Assembly: GCA_934229535.1 (NCBI GenBank)
Contig: CAKQDS010000020.1
Coordinates: forward strand, 1 to 35,140
Direction: 5' to 3'
Length of the DNA stretch: 35,140 nt
DNA from: an uncultured Anaeroplasmataceae bacterium
GTDB taxonomy: Bacteria; Bacillota_I; Bacilli_A; Acholeplasmatales; Anaeroplasmataceae
Part shown: positions 7,634-15,462 of the stretch, one piece after another
Layout of the letters: each line of letters starts with the position of its first letter
How positions within the stretch are numbered: position 1 is the first letter of the stretch
Translations under genes and position numbers: made by a program
The notes under the pieces: model-generated
Databases searched by the model: none
What the model was told of the DNA's origin: nothing
What the model saw: only the letters and a program-made list of their open reading frames with translations

Positions 7634-8785
7634 TTAGTCAATTATACAGTTACTACAATATTCAATTTTCTTTGTTTCTTTAACATTATTTATGTTTAAT
7701 TTGTCAACATATACTTCTTCAATGAAGCTATCATTTAAGCCAATTACTTTAAATCCTAAATTAGCATTACTAATACTAATATTATCAAAATGAAAATTTT
7801 TAAAGCTAGGTAATGACTTAGTTAAAGGCTTTGATGTTGAAGAAGGATAATTCATTGTAAGCTCAATTCCTTCCTTGCAATTATTTATTTCAATATTTTC
7901 ACATCTTATATCCCTTACAAAGCCACCTCTACCGGGAATAGATTTTACTCTTATTCCTCTTTGACAATTATTTATTTTACAATTATGAGCATAAATCCCT
8001 AGTACACCACCACTCATTCCACTACCTATTGCAATAGCTGCATGACCTTTATTAAAAATAGAATTTCTTATTTCAATGTTTTGACAAGGAATACCAACAC
8101 GCCAGCCATCCTCATTTAATCCTGAATTAATAGCAATACAATCGTCCCCTGTTTCAAAATAACAACTATCAATAATTACATCATCACAGCTATCAGGATC
8201 GATACCATCTGTATTTGGTCCCTCAGAAAATATAGAAACATTTTTTATCAAGACATGTTTGCAATAAACAGGATGAACCGTCCACATTGGTGAATCATAT
8301 ATTTTCATATTTTCAAGCAATATATTGTCGCATTTAACAAATTCAATAAAATCTGGTCTTAAATATGAATTCTTTAAATCTAAAATTCTATCTTCTATTT
8401 TTATACCATTAGCTTCACTATAGCATAAATAATCACAAGCCTTAGCTTGAAGCTTTTTATATTTATAAAAGCTATAGCCATTACCAAAAAGATTTCCACC
8501 AACTATCTTAATATTTTGACAATCATAAGCATATATTAAAGGATGCATGCCATAGCATTCAACGCCTTCAAAGCGAATGAATCTTTTATCATAATAATAT
8601 TCTTTAATTTCTGTAAAATATATTCTAGCTCCATCCATAATAGAAATAGTTAAATTAGATTTTAAATCCCATGGCTTAGAATAATAAAGACCTCTAGTTA
8701 TAATAATTTCATCATATTCACTAGCCATATTTATAGCATTTTGAATATCATTAACATCATATGTGGTTTCAACGTAAATCTTCAT
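7634..8785 (-). CDS. Glycoside hydrolase family 28 (polygalacturonase-like), cytoplasmic
   Basis: This right-handed beta-helix enzyme is of the pectinase family, expected to cleave galacturonosyl or related rhamnogalacturonan linkages. Catalytic motifs are in order: NTD (191-193), GDD (213-215, in GDDCIAINSG), GH (247-248) and R-V-K (279-281). The third motif reads GHAA where the family usually has GHG. There is no signal peptide or membrane segment, so it probably acts on oligosaccharides already imported. The length (383) is slightly short for the family. The ATG at 8785 has AGGAG 6 nt upstream, and 9 nt separate it from the permease gene, in one operon with the GntR regulator. The exact substrate cannot be read from the sequence. 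Confidence 0.85.
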   Translation of the reverse strand: MKIYVETTYDVNDIQNAINMASEYDEIIITRGLYYSKPWDLKSNLTISIMDGARIYFTEIKEYYYDKRFIRFEGVECYGMHPLIYAYDCQNIKIVGGNLFGNGYSFYKYKKLQAKACDYLCYSEANGIKIEDRILDLKNSYLRPDFIEFVKCDNILLENMKIYDSPMWTVHPVYCKHVLIKNVSIFSEGPNTDGIDPDSCDDVIIDSCYFETGDDCIAINSGLNEDGWRVGIPCQNIEIRNSIFNKGHAAIAIGSGMSGGVLGIYAHNCKINNCQRGIRVKSIPGRGGFVRDIRCENIEINNCKEGIELTMNYPSSTSKPLTKSLPSFKNFHFDNISISNANLGFKVIGLNDSFIEEVYVDKLNINNVKETKKIEYCSNCIID

Positions 8786-8794
8786 TTTCTTCTC

Positions 8795-9730
8795 CTAAAT
8801 AATATAATTAATTAATAATGTAAATACAGGTAGAGTTATTATCGATAATAGCGTACTTATAACAACCATAGAAGCTGCTAAATCATCACTATAATCAAAT
8901 TTAACAGCAAATACACTTGTAATTGCAGCAACTGGACAGGAAGCTAAAATTAAAACAATTTTTAAAACATTAGCTTCAATATTAAAATTACCTAAAATAG
9001 CAATACTTCCTAAAGCAATAAAAGGAATAATAATTAATCTTGTTAATATTGTAAGCCAAAGATATTTATTTCTTAAAGTACTAAAAATATTACTAGAGGC
9101 AATAATTACACCTGTAATTAGCATAGAAAGGGGAGTATTCATTGCCCCAATAAGAGAAATCGGCGTTTTAATAATTTTGGGGATTGGAATTTGAAAAAAG
9201 AATATCATTATACCAAAAATTAATGAATATAAAACCGGATTTTTTAAAATCGCCTTAATTCCTGTTTTAAAATTAACACTTTTAGAAACAATCATATAGC
9301 CTATAGTCCACAAAAAAATGTTAAAAACAGAAACGAAGCCACTAGCATATATTAATCCTTCACTTCCAAACATAGCCTCAATTAATGGAAATCCCATATA
9401 AGCTGCATTAGAAAACATCATTGCAAAACGAATAATAGGCCTGTTATCAGTTTTAAAAAACAATGTAAATACTAAAGAAATAATCACTCCTAAAAATAAA
9501 ACAATAAAGCTTACTAGGAATGTATAAACTAAATTAACCAAAATTTCTTTATTATAATCGCTCATATAGGAATTTATAATCATAAATGGCACAACCAAAT
9601 AAACTAATATATTTGATAATGATTTTTTCGAATCAACACTAATTACCTTAAGTTTCGTTAAAACAAATCCTAAAACAATAATAATTAGCATTATTATAAC
9701 CTGCTCTAAAGCAATACAAGCTAATTTCAT
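8795..9730 (-). CDS. AEC-family (auxin efflux carrier-like) permease, copy 1
   Basis: This integral membrane transporter has about ten hydrophobic segments over 311 residues. It carries the AEC pattern of a central loop between two five-helix halves, FSNAAYMGFPL near residue 107 and NTPLSM near 199. Family members export or import small organic anions such as malate or lactate; the substrate here is unknown. The start overlaps the regulator's stop by 4 nt (ATGA), so translation is probably coupled. The GH28 gene follows after 9 nt. It is a close paralogue of the permease at 11431-12360, judged by long shared stretches such as GLIYASGF, IPIP, SLIGA and YLWLT. Confidence 0.85.
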   Translation of the reverse strand: MKLACIALEQVIIMLIIIVLGFVLTKLKVISVDSKKSLSNILVYLVVPFMIINSYMSDYNKEILVNLVYTFLVSFIVLFLGVIISLVFTLFFKTDNRPIIRFAMMFSNAAYMGFPLIEAMFGSEGLIYASGFVSVFNIFLWTIGYMIVSKSVNFKTGIKAILKNPVLYSLIFGIMIFFFQIPIPKIIKTPISLIGAMNTPLSMLITGVIIASSNIFSTLRNKYLWLTILTRLIIIPFIALGSIAILGNFNIEANVLKIVLILASCPVAAITSVFAVKFDYSDDLAASMVVISTLLSIITLPVFTLLINYII

Positions 9731-10329
9731 AAAATTTTAAAACCTTCTAAAGTATTATATAAATGCTTTAACATAGCATCGTAGGCCCCATCCTCATCTT
9801 TATTTAGCATTGCTTCAATAATATTTAAATGCTCATATAAAGAAGCAATATAACGTTCATGACTTTTATTGCTAGATAAAAATCTTATTCTTTCTGATAA
9901 GTCTAATACCCTACTAACTTCCTTTTCAATATAATTATTATTCAAAGCCTTAGCAATACCAATATGAAATTCTTTGTCATAATCATCAAGTAATAAGTTA
10001 TCATCCAATAGCTTTTCTTTAATTAATTCTTTTTGCTCTAGCAAAAAATCTTGATTAATAGTCTTAATAGTTTTCTTTACAATTTCAGGCTCAATAATCA
10101 TTCTATATTCATAAATGTTTTTAATATCATTTATGCTAATGTTTGAAACAATTGTTCCCTTTCTTGGAATAATTGTTAAATAGCCTTCATTGCTTAATCT
10201 TAAAACAGCCTCTCTAACCGGTGTTCTACTAACCTTTAGTTTTTCTTGAACAATTTTTTCATCAAAAATTGCCCCAGGTAGTAAATTACCACAAATAATT
10301 TCTTTTTTTATATAATCATATGGTGACAT
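9727..10329 (-). CDS. GntR-family transcriptional regulator, FadR/FCD subfamily
   Basis: This is a metabolite-responsive repressor or activator. The N-terminal winged helix (about 1-65) has the recognition segment RTPVREA (35-41) and the wing RKGTIV. The C-terminal FCD ligand domain keeps likely metal ligands D118 and H122 (DKEFH), H167 and H189. The ATG at 10329 follows AAAGGAG with 7-nt spacing. It is first in a regulator-permease-GH28 operon. Its promoter carries a perfect palindrome right beside the -10 box, so autoregulation is likely. Uronate-type sugars are plausible ligands because of the GH28 gene, but that is inference. Confidence 0.9.
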   Translation of the reverse strand: MSPYDYIKKEIICGNLLPGAIFDEKIVQEKLKVSRTPVREAVLRLSNEGYLTIIPRKGTIVSNISINDIKNIYEYRMIIEPEIVKKTIKTINQDFLLEQKELIKEKLLDDNLLLDDYDKEFHIGIAKALNNNYIEKEVSRVLDLSERIRFLSSNKSHERYIASLYEHLNIIEAMLNKDEDGAYDAMLKHLYNTLEGFKIL

Positions 10330-10343
10330 ATTTTCTCTCCTTT

Positions 10344-10355
10344 GTGATATATCAC
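10344..10355. promoter_or_regulatory. Candidate GntR operator palindrome
   Basis: GTGATATATCAC is a perfect 12-bp palindrome between the -10 box and the ribosome site of the GntR gene. GATATAT recurs once more just upstream, overlapping the -10. Placement and symmetry suit an autoregulatory site. Confidence 0.6.
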
Positions 10356-10359
10356 TGAT

Positions 10360-10388
10360 ATATTACAGCCGCTTTTAAAAAAAGTCAA
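10360..10388 (-). promoter_or_regulatory. Promoter of the gntR-AEC-GH28 operon
   Basis: Minus-strand TTGACT (10383-10388) and TAATAT (10360-10365) have 17-bp spacing. The -10 abuts the candidate operator palindrome. Confidence 0.75.
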
Positions 10389-10389
10389 T

Positions 10390-10416
10390 AAAAAAATCTA
10401 CAAAATTAATTGTAGA
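10390..10416 (-). terminator. Intrinsic terminator after rubrerythrin
   Basis: TCTACAA (10397-10403) and TTGTAGA (10410-10416) form a 7-bp stem with a 6-nt loop, followed on the minus strand by seven T-rich bases. It lies 12 nt beyond the rubrerythrin stop. Confidence 0.75.
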
Positions 10417-10427
10417 CTTCTTATTAA

Positions 10428-10973
10428 CTATTTAAAGTAACGATCAAGTAATCCTTTTAAGGCTTTACCATGACGAGCTTCATCCTTACACATTTCATGA
10501 ACACTATCATGAATTGCATCTAAGTTTTGAGCCTTAGCCATAGAAGCAATCTTCTTCTTACCATGGCAAGCACCATTTTCACCATTTAACATCTTAATTA
10601 AATTTTCTTTAGTTGAATTAGTAACTAAATCACCAATCATCTCACAAAATCTAGCAGCATGCTCTGCTTCCTCATGAGCAATTTGTTCTAATACAACAGC
10701 AATCTCAGGATAACCCTCACGCATAGCCTGACGTGACATAGCAAGATACATACCAACCTCACTACACTCACCATTAAAATTATCTCTTAAGCCTTGAAGA
10801 ATTTCCTCATCTACACCTTTAGCAACACCGATTGTATGCTCATCAGCCCAAGTCATTTCCACCTCAACATAAGGAACAATCTTATCGCCCTTTACATGAC
10901 AAACTGGACAAACTGGCTCTTCTCCATCAGGAACCTCAAATACCTGACCACAAACTAAACATTTATATTTCAT
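10428..10973 (-). CDS. Reverse rubrerythrin (rubredoxin domain first), peroxide reductase
   Basis: This non-haem iron protein reduces hydrogen peroxide in anaerobes. The rubredoxin-like Fe(Cys)4 site is at the N-terminus (C5, C8, C22, C25), ahead of a ferritin-like four-helix domain. That order defines reverse rubrerythrin. The diiron ligands include E102-x-x-H105 and E155-x-x-H158. The start at 10973 is preferred because the product then begins MKYKCLVCG and GGAGG lies 10 nt before it, inside the end of perR. It is 181 residues long. It begins 2 nt after the perR stop, in one transcript, so peroxide or iron stress should control it through the palindrome upstream of perR. Confidence 0.93.
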   Translation of the reverse strand: MKYKCLVCGQVFEVPDGEEPVCPVCHVKGDKIVPYVEVEMTWADEHTIGVAKGVDEEILQGLRDNFNGECSEVGMYLAMSRQAMREGYPEIAVVLEQIAHEEAEHAARFCEMIGDLVTNSTKENLIKMLNGENGACHGKKKIASMAKAQNLDAIHDSVHEMCKDEARHGKALKGLLDRYFK

Positions 10974-10975
10974 TT

Positions 10976-11359
10976 CTAATTTTCCTCCATTTTCTTTTTG
11001 CAATTAGGACAAATACCATAAAAAACTATGTCATGCTCACCTATCTCTGCATTTTTCAAATTTGAATTATCCGCAATTTCAATATGAATTAGACTTTTAT
11101 CTACATCATAAATTTCCTTACATATTGAACATCTAAAATGAAAATGTGCTTTCTTTATAGTTTCATATATTTCCTCTTCAGCAGAAACCCTTATTTTCTT
11201 AATTTTATTTTCTTCAAGTAAAATTGTAAGATTACGATATATTGTTGCAAGTGATATATCTTCTTTCTTAAGGGCTTCAATTATCTGTTTTGTTGATGCA
11301 TGACCGAGTTTATCTATAATATTATAAACAATTTCTCTTTCTTTAGTATTTCTGCGCAT
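10976..11359 (-). CDS. perR: Fur-family metalloregulator, PerR-like
   Basis: This dimeric winged-helix regulator has a structural Zn site formed by C77-x2-C80 and C117-x2-C120. Candidate regulatory metal ligands are H20, E66, H72, H74 and D85. Aligned on the HxH motif, B. subtilis PerR has Asp85 where this protein has E66, a Fur-like choice. The DNA-reading helix is around SLATIYRNL (36-44). At 127 residues it is shorter than B. subtilis PerR at the N-terminus. The ATG at 11359 has AGGAG 6 nt upstream. Its gene neighbour (reverse rubrerythrin) and the promoter palindrome support a PerR role; the E66 residue leaves a Fur-like sensor possible. Confidence 0.85.
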   Translation of the reverse strand: MRRNTKEREIVYNIIDKLGHASTKQIIEALKKEDISLATIYRNLTILLEENKIKKIRVSAEEEIYETIKKAHFHFRCSICKEIYDVDKSLIHIEIADNSNLKNAEIGEHDIVFYGICPNCKKKMEEN

Positions 11360-11368
11360 TTTATACTC

Positions 11369-11393
11369 CTAATTAAGAATCATTCTTAATTAG
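11369..11393. promoter_or_regulatory. PerR/Fur-type operator, perfect 25-bp palindrome
   Basis: The half-site CTAATTAAGAAT, a central C and its exact reverse complement form a 12-1-12 palindrome. Its core TAAGAAT-C-ATTCTTA fits the 7-1-7 Fur/PerR box layout. It covers the expected transcription start of perR and reaches the ribosome site, so the perR-rubrerythrin operon should be self-repressed. Confidence 0.85.
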
Positions 11394-11421
11394 ATTATAT
11401 CATAAAAGTATTTATTGTCAA
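11394..11421 (-). promoter_or_regulatory. Sigma-A promoter of perR-rubrerythrin
   Basis: Minus-strand TTGACA (11416-11421) and TATAAT (11394-11399), 16-bp spacing, both perfect. The -35 lies only 10 nt past the stop of the upstream permease, with no terminator between. Confidence 0.88.
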
Positions 11422-11430
11422 CACCAATAT

Positions 11431-12360
11431 TCAAAAAAATTGATTAATTAGCATTGTGAAAAGAGGCAAGCTTATAATTGATAATAATGTGGTAACAACA
11501 ACACATGATGCAGCTATATTTTCATCGTGATTAAATTTGATGGCAAAAACACTAGTTATAGCAGCTGAAGGACAAGCATTCAAAATAAATATAACAATTA
11601 TTATTTCTTTATCTATATTAAATAATTTCATTAACCAAACCAAACCTAATATAATAAAAGGAATTATAATAAGCCTTATAATAACAGTTAGCCATAAATA
11701 TATATTCTTCAATGAGCTAAAAATATTGCTAGTAGCAATAATCATTCCAATAATAATCATTGATATTGGTGTGTTTAATGCTCCAATTAAGCTTAATGGC
11801 ATCCTTATAACATTAGGAATTGGAATTTTAAAGAAAAAAATGATCATTCCCACAATCACAGCATATAAAACCGGAACCTTTAATATTTGCTTTATTGATT
11901 CCTTAAAGCTAATATTGTTTGAATTTATTAGCACTCCTAATGTCCACAATAATACATTTAAAACTGTAACAAAGCCACTTGCATAAATCAAACCTAAATC
12001 GCCATATATTGCATCAATCAAGGGAAATCCCATATAAGCAGCATTAGAAAACATCATTGCAATTCTAAAAATTGACTTTTCATTTGTTTTCCAAAATAGC
12101 GAAATAAAAAAGCTTATAGCTATTCCAATTATCATTACAATAAAGCTTATTAAAAAAGTTAACAGTAAATTAGTCATAATTGTTTTATCATAGCTAATAG
12201 TATAGGAGTTAATTATCATAAATGGTACCGCAAGATAAAACAAAATATTTGATAATGTTCCTTTAGCTTTAATATCAATTATTTTAAGCTTAGTTAACAA
12301 GAAGCCTAAAATAATCATAATAAACATAATAACAACCTGCTCAAAAGCAATCCTAGTCAT
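11431..12360 (-). CDS. AEC-family permease, copy 2
   Basis: This membrane transporter of 309 residues has about ten hydrophobic segments and the same AEC signatures as the permease at 8795-9730 (FSNAAYMGFPL, NTPISM, IPIP). The two look like recent duplicates rather than distant family members. The start at 12360 has AAGGA about 9-10 nt upstream. A plausible promoter lies in the 139-bp gap shared with the divergent amidohydrolase gene, which hints that the two handle the same compound. The substrate is unknown. No terminator follows, so read-through into perR is possible. Confidence 0.85.
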   Translation of the reverse strand: MTRIAFEQVVIMFIMIILGFLLTKLKIIDIKAKGTLSNILFYLAVPFMIINSYTISYDKTIMTNLLLTFLISFIVMIIGIAISFFISLFWKTNEKSIFRIAMMFSNAAYMGFPLIDAIYGDLGLIYASGFVTVLNVLLWTLGVLINSNNISFKESIKQILKVPVLYAVIVGMIIFFFKIPIPNVIRMPLSLIGALNTPISMIIIGMIIATSNIFSSLKNIYLWLTVIIRLIIIPFIILGLVWLMKLFNIDKEIIIVIFILNACPSAAITSVFAIKFNHDENIAASCVVVTTLLSIISLPLFTMLINQFF

Positions 12361-12408
12361 TTTAAACCGTCCTTATATTAAAATTATTATAGTCCTCTTC
12401 TTAAGTTT

Positions 12409-12437
12409 ATCTTACATCCATTTATTATTAATGTCAA
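12409..12437 (-). promoter_or_regulatory. Probable promoter of AEC permease copy 2
   Basis: Minus-strand TTGACA (12432-12437) and TAAGAT (12409-12414) with 17-bp spacing. A second TATAAT lies nearer the gene but lacks a good -35. The forward promoter for the amidohydrolase in this 139-bp gap is less clear; TATGAT at 12470-12475 is a possible -10. Confidence 0.6.
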
Positions 12438-12499
12438 TAGCATAAAAGCCATTTAAATAAACCTAAAGCTATGATAAAATATCTATGGAGGTTTTAAAT

Positions 12500-13414
12500 A
12501 TGCGAAGAAAAATAATCGATTCACATACTCATATTTTTAAATATATTGCTGGCTTTGGTGAAGAAGGTGAGCTTCGCTATATAGGAAATGGTATGGCAAG
12601 CTATCCAACCGGCAAAACAATTAAAATGATACCTGATATATATAAAACTAGCTACGTATCAGCAGATATGCTTGTAGAGCATATGAATAAATATAATATA
12701 AAATATGCAATGCTACTTCAAGGCAATTTTTATGGATTCCAAAATGAATATAGCTATGAGGCTACAAAAAAATATCCAAATATGCTTAAATGTGCTGCCT
12801 CATATGATCCTTATTGTTTAAAAAGTGAAGATATAAAAAAGCATCTATTCATTGACCTTGGTATAAAGGCAGTTAAATTTGAACTAAGTGTTGGCTCAGG
12901 ATTAATGGCCAATCATCCAGATTTTAAGTTAGATGGTGATTTATTTTTAAATGAATTAGAGTTTGCAAATAATCACAATTTAATTGTCATTCTAGATTTA
13001 GGAAAGCTTCATAGCTCTAGCTTTCAAATAAAGGCATTAGAAAATATTATCACCAATTATCCAAATTTAACATTTGTAATTTGTCATCTATTAGCACCAA
13101 AGGATTCTGATTATTTAGAATTAAAAAATATTCTAAATAAAATAAATAAGCCAAATGTCTATTTTGACACCGCAAGCCTAACTCATAATTTAGCTGATTC
13201 ATATCCTTATCCTAAAGCTAAAGAATTTTTAAAAATGGCTAAAGAAATAGTTGGTTCAAATAAAATCTTATTTGCTACTGATTATCCGTCATGTCTTAAG
13301 GAAGACTCCTATGATAATTTAATTAAATTATTTGAAGAAAATGATAGCTTTACAAATGAGGATTTAGATAACATCTTCTATAACAATGCTTATAATCTTT
13401 TCTTTAAAGAATAA
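12500..13414 (+). CDS. Metal-dependent amidohydrolase (amidohydrolase-2/TIM-barrel family)
   Basis: This is a predicted cytoplasmic hydrolase or decarboxylase of the amidohydrolase superfamily. The N-terminal H9-x-H11 pair (DSHTHIF) after the first strand, H196 in VICHLLAP and D261 in FATDYP mark the metal and catalytic sites. The strand-5 histidine usual in the family is not obvious; the segment reads VILDLGKLH, so D166 or H171 may replace it. The start at 12500 is preferred, as GGAGG lies 8 nt upstream, inside what would be the first codons of a longer reading from 12485. It is 304 residues long. It is divergent from AEC permease copy 2, so they may share a substrate. The reaction cannot be named from sequence alone. 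Confidence 0.8.
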   Translation: MRRKIIDSHTHIFKYIAGFGEEGELRYIGNGMASYPTGKTIKMIPDIYKTSYVSADMLVEHMNKYNIKYAMLLQGNFYGFQNEYSYEATKKYPNMLKCAASYDPYCLKSEDIKKHLFIDLGIKAVKFELSVGSGLMANHPDFKLDGDLFLNELEFANNHNLIVILDLGKLHSSSFQIKALENIITNYPNLTFVICHLLAPKDSDYLELKNILNKINKPNVYFDTASLTHNLADSYPYPKAKEFLKMAKEIVGSNKILFATDYPSCLKEDSYDNLIKLFEENDSFTNEDLDNIFYNNAYNLFFKE

Positions 13415-13435
13415 AAGGTTCATCGCGAACCTTTT
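13413..13435. terminator. Bidirectional intrinsic terminator between amidohydrolase and ktrA
   Basis: AAAAGGTTC (13413-13421) and GAACCTTTT (13427-13435) form a 9-bp stem with a 5-nt loop. A T-run follows on the plus strand and TTTTATTC on the minus strand. It sits between two convergent stops 24 nt apart. Confidence 0.88.
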
Positions 13436-13437
13436 TT

Positions 13438-14091
13438 TTAACATATAAATTTAGAAAATTTAGATATAACTGATTTTGTTCCAACAACAAGCACAATATC
13501 AGCAGGCCTTAAGGTATCGCTTCCTTTTGGGATAAAGAATTTTTCATCTCTAATAATACCAACAATATTAATATCATAGCGATCTCTTATTTTTAATTCA
13601 AGCAATGTTTTTTCTTCAAAGCTCTCTCCTACCTCTAGCTGAACTATACCATAGCCATTAGAAATCTTATAATAATCAACAAAATAATCACTCATAATTT
13701 TATTGGCAAGGCCAATTGCTGCTTCATCCTCGGGAACGACCGTATCAGTAGCACCAAGACGCTCCATAATAGGAATATATTCTTCACTATCTACTCTTAC
13801 TGTTATATTTTTAACACCTAATTCATGTAAATTAATTGTTGTAAGAATCGTTGCCTGCAAATTATTACCAATTGCTACAACAGCATGGTCAACATTATTT
13901 ATTCCTAGCTCCTTCAAAACATTCTTTTTAGTAGCATCACAAATAACAGAATGATTATTAATTAGAATTGCTTTATTAACTGATTCCTCATTGATATCTA
14001 AAGCAATGACATCAGAATGTAGCTCATTTAATTCTCTTAATACACCTAGTCCAAAACGACCAAGACCAATTACCGCAAAAGTTTTTTTCAT
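13438..14091 (-). CDS. ktrA: Potassium uptake regulatory subunit KtrA (RCK domain)
   Basis: This cytoplasmic gating ring binds nucleotides and controls the KtrB channel. An N-terminal RCK_N Rossmann domain has GLGRFG (10-15 region) with D32 at the end of the second strand for ribose contact. The RCK_C domain (about 135-217) is the likely site of ion or c-di-AMP control in related proteins. The length of 217 is normal. It begins 12 nt after ktrB, with AAGGA ahead of its ATG, in the order ktrB-ktrA. Assignment to KtrA rather than TrkA rests on the single RCK pair and the KtrB-type partner. Confidence 0.92.
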   Translation of the reverse strand: MKKTFAVIGLGRFGLGVLRELNELHSDVIALDINEESVNKAILINNHSVICDATKKNVLKELGINNVDHAVVAIGNNLQATILTTINLHELGVKNITVRVDSEEYIPIMERLGATDTVVPEDEAAIGLANKIMSDYFVDYYKISNGYGIVQLEVGESFEEKTLLELKIRDRYDINIVGIIRDEKFFIPKGSDTLRPADIVLVVGTKSVISKFSKFIC

Positions 14092-14103
14092 ATTTTTTCC
14101 TTT

Positions 14104-15408
14104 CTAGCCAATAATAATATTTTCTTCAACATAATTAATTTCTTCCTTACTAGCTCTTGTCCAGTTATTATTCATAATTGATATAACTGTTAAAGGACCA
14201 AGGCGTCCAATAAACATAGTTGCACACAAAATAAGCTTTGAGGCAATATGCAATGTTGGTGTTAAATTCATTGATAAACCAACAGTTGCAAAGGCTGAAA
14301 CACTTTCAAATGTGATTTCCTTTAAGCCAACGCCATTTTCACATAAGCTCATTAAGAAAATCGCAAAGCATAAATAAATTATTGAAAATGTTACCAAAGC
14401 AAATGCCTTAAAAAGACTTTGATTAGATATTTTTCTATAACCAATCCTTGGACTTTTGCCCTTAGCAAATGATAAGATATAGACAATAATTACAAAGAAT
14501 GTCGTCGTTTTAAGTCCACCACCAGTTGAACATGGTGAAGCACCTATAAACATCAAAAATATCATAATTAAAGTTCCAGCTGAATTAAGCCTTGACATAT
14601 CAATACTTGCAAATCCTGCTGTTCTTGCTGTAACACTTTGAAAGAAAGCTTCGAGCCAAGTAATACCAGGCATAGAAATTTTAAGTAAAATTGCTCCTAC
14701 AACAATTAAGAAAGTTGAAACACTTAAAACAATCTTTGTATGAAGCTTTAGCTTTTTGTTTTTTCTAAAGCTAATTAAATCATAAATAACAATAAAGCCA
14801 AGCCCACCAAGAATAATTAAAGCCATAGTATTTAAGTTTAGTAGGATATTATTAGAAAAGCTAATCAAGGAATTACCATTTCCTAAGATATCAAACCCAG
14901 CATTATTAAATGCCGAAACTGCATGAAATAACGATATATAAATGCCCTTAGCTCCATAAATTGGAATAAAAACAATAAAATTAATAAGTGTACCCAAAGT
15001 TTGAATAATAATTGAAATAATTATTGTTCTATAAATCAGCTTTAAAATTCCACTTGTTGAATTTTGATTCAAAGCTTCCTTTAATAAATATCTTTCGGAA
15101 ATACCTATCTTAAGACCAAGTAAATAGAATACAAATGTCATAATTGTTAAAAAGCTTAATCCACCAATTTCAATCAATAGCATCATAACAACTTGACCAA
15201 AAATACTTAAATTACTTGCAACATCAGAATAGACTGATAATCCTGTTACACAAACGCATGATGTTGACATAAATAAAGCATTAACAAAACCCATTGAGCT
15301 TCTATTTTTCATAGAAATAGGCAATACTAATAAAATTGCCCCTAAAAAAATTGTTGTTAAAAAAGTTAAAAAAATAATAATATAAGGTGTAATGTGTTTT
15401 CTTTTCAA
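14104..15408 (-). CDS. ktrB: Potassium channel subunit KtrB (TrkH/KtrB family)
   Basis: This K+ transporter of 434 residues has four pore repeats. The selectivity loops are visible as TGLSV (55-59), NNAGFD (168-173), TARTAGFAS (260-268) and ATVGLS (374-379). The conserved SPCSTGGGLKTTT follows the third pore. The start is a TTG at 15408 with GGGAGG 7 nt upstream; no nearby ATG fits. A promoter lies inside the end of the upstream nuclease gene. The leader is only about 25 nt, so there is no room for a ydaO c-di-AMP riboswitch. Confidence 0.94.
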   Translation of the reverse strand: MKRKHITPYIIIFLTFLTTIFLGAILLVLPISMKNRSSMGFVNALFMSTSCVCVTGLSVYSDVASNLSIFGQVVMMLLIEIGGLSFLTIMTFVFYLLGLKIGISERYLLKEALNQNSTSGILKLIYRTIIISIIIQTLGTLINFIVFIPIYGAKGIYISLFHAVSAFNNAGFDILGNGNSLISFSNNILLNLNTMALIILGGLGFIVIYDLISFRKNKKLKLHTKIVLSVSTFLIVVGAILLKISMPGITWLEAFFQSVTARTAGFASIDMSRLNSAGTLIMIFLMFIGASPCSTGGGLKTTTFFVIIVYILSFAKGKSPRIGYRKISNQSLFKAFALVTFSIIYLCFAIFLMSLCENGVGLKEITFESVSAFATVGLSMNLTPTLHIASKLILCATMFIGRLGPLTVISIMNNNWTRASKEEINYVEENIIIG

Positions 15409-15434
15409 GCTATTACCTCCCTACCATTGTTATA

Positions 15435-15462
15435 ATTATACACTATTTTTTTAATTTTTCAA
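15435..15462 (-). promoter_or_regulatory. Promoter of ktrB-ktrA
   Basis: Minus-strand TTGAAA (15457-15462) and TATAAT (15435-15440) with 16-bp spacing, overlapping the last codons of the DUF2779 gene. Confidence 0.7.

Noticed and set aside
11537..11986. 149-codon plus-strand ORF opposite AEC permease copy 2
   Set aside because: It is low-complexity, Ile-rich and antisense to a clear transporter gene; the hydrophobicity mirrors the real gene.
15409..15442. ydaO-type c-di-AMP riboswitch before ktrB
   Set aside because: The promoter lies about 27 nt from the start codon, so no such structure fits.
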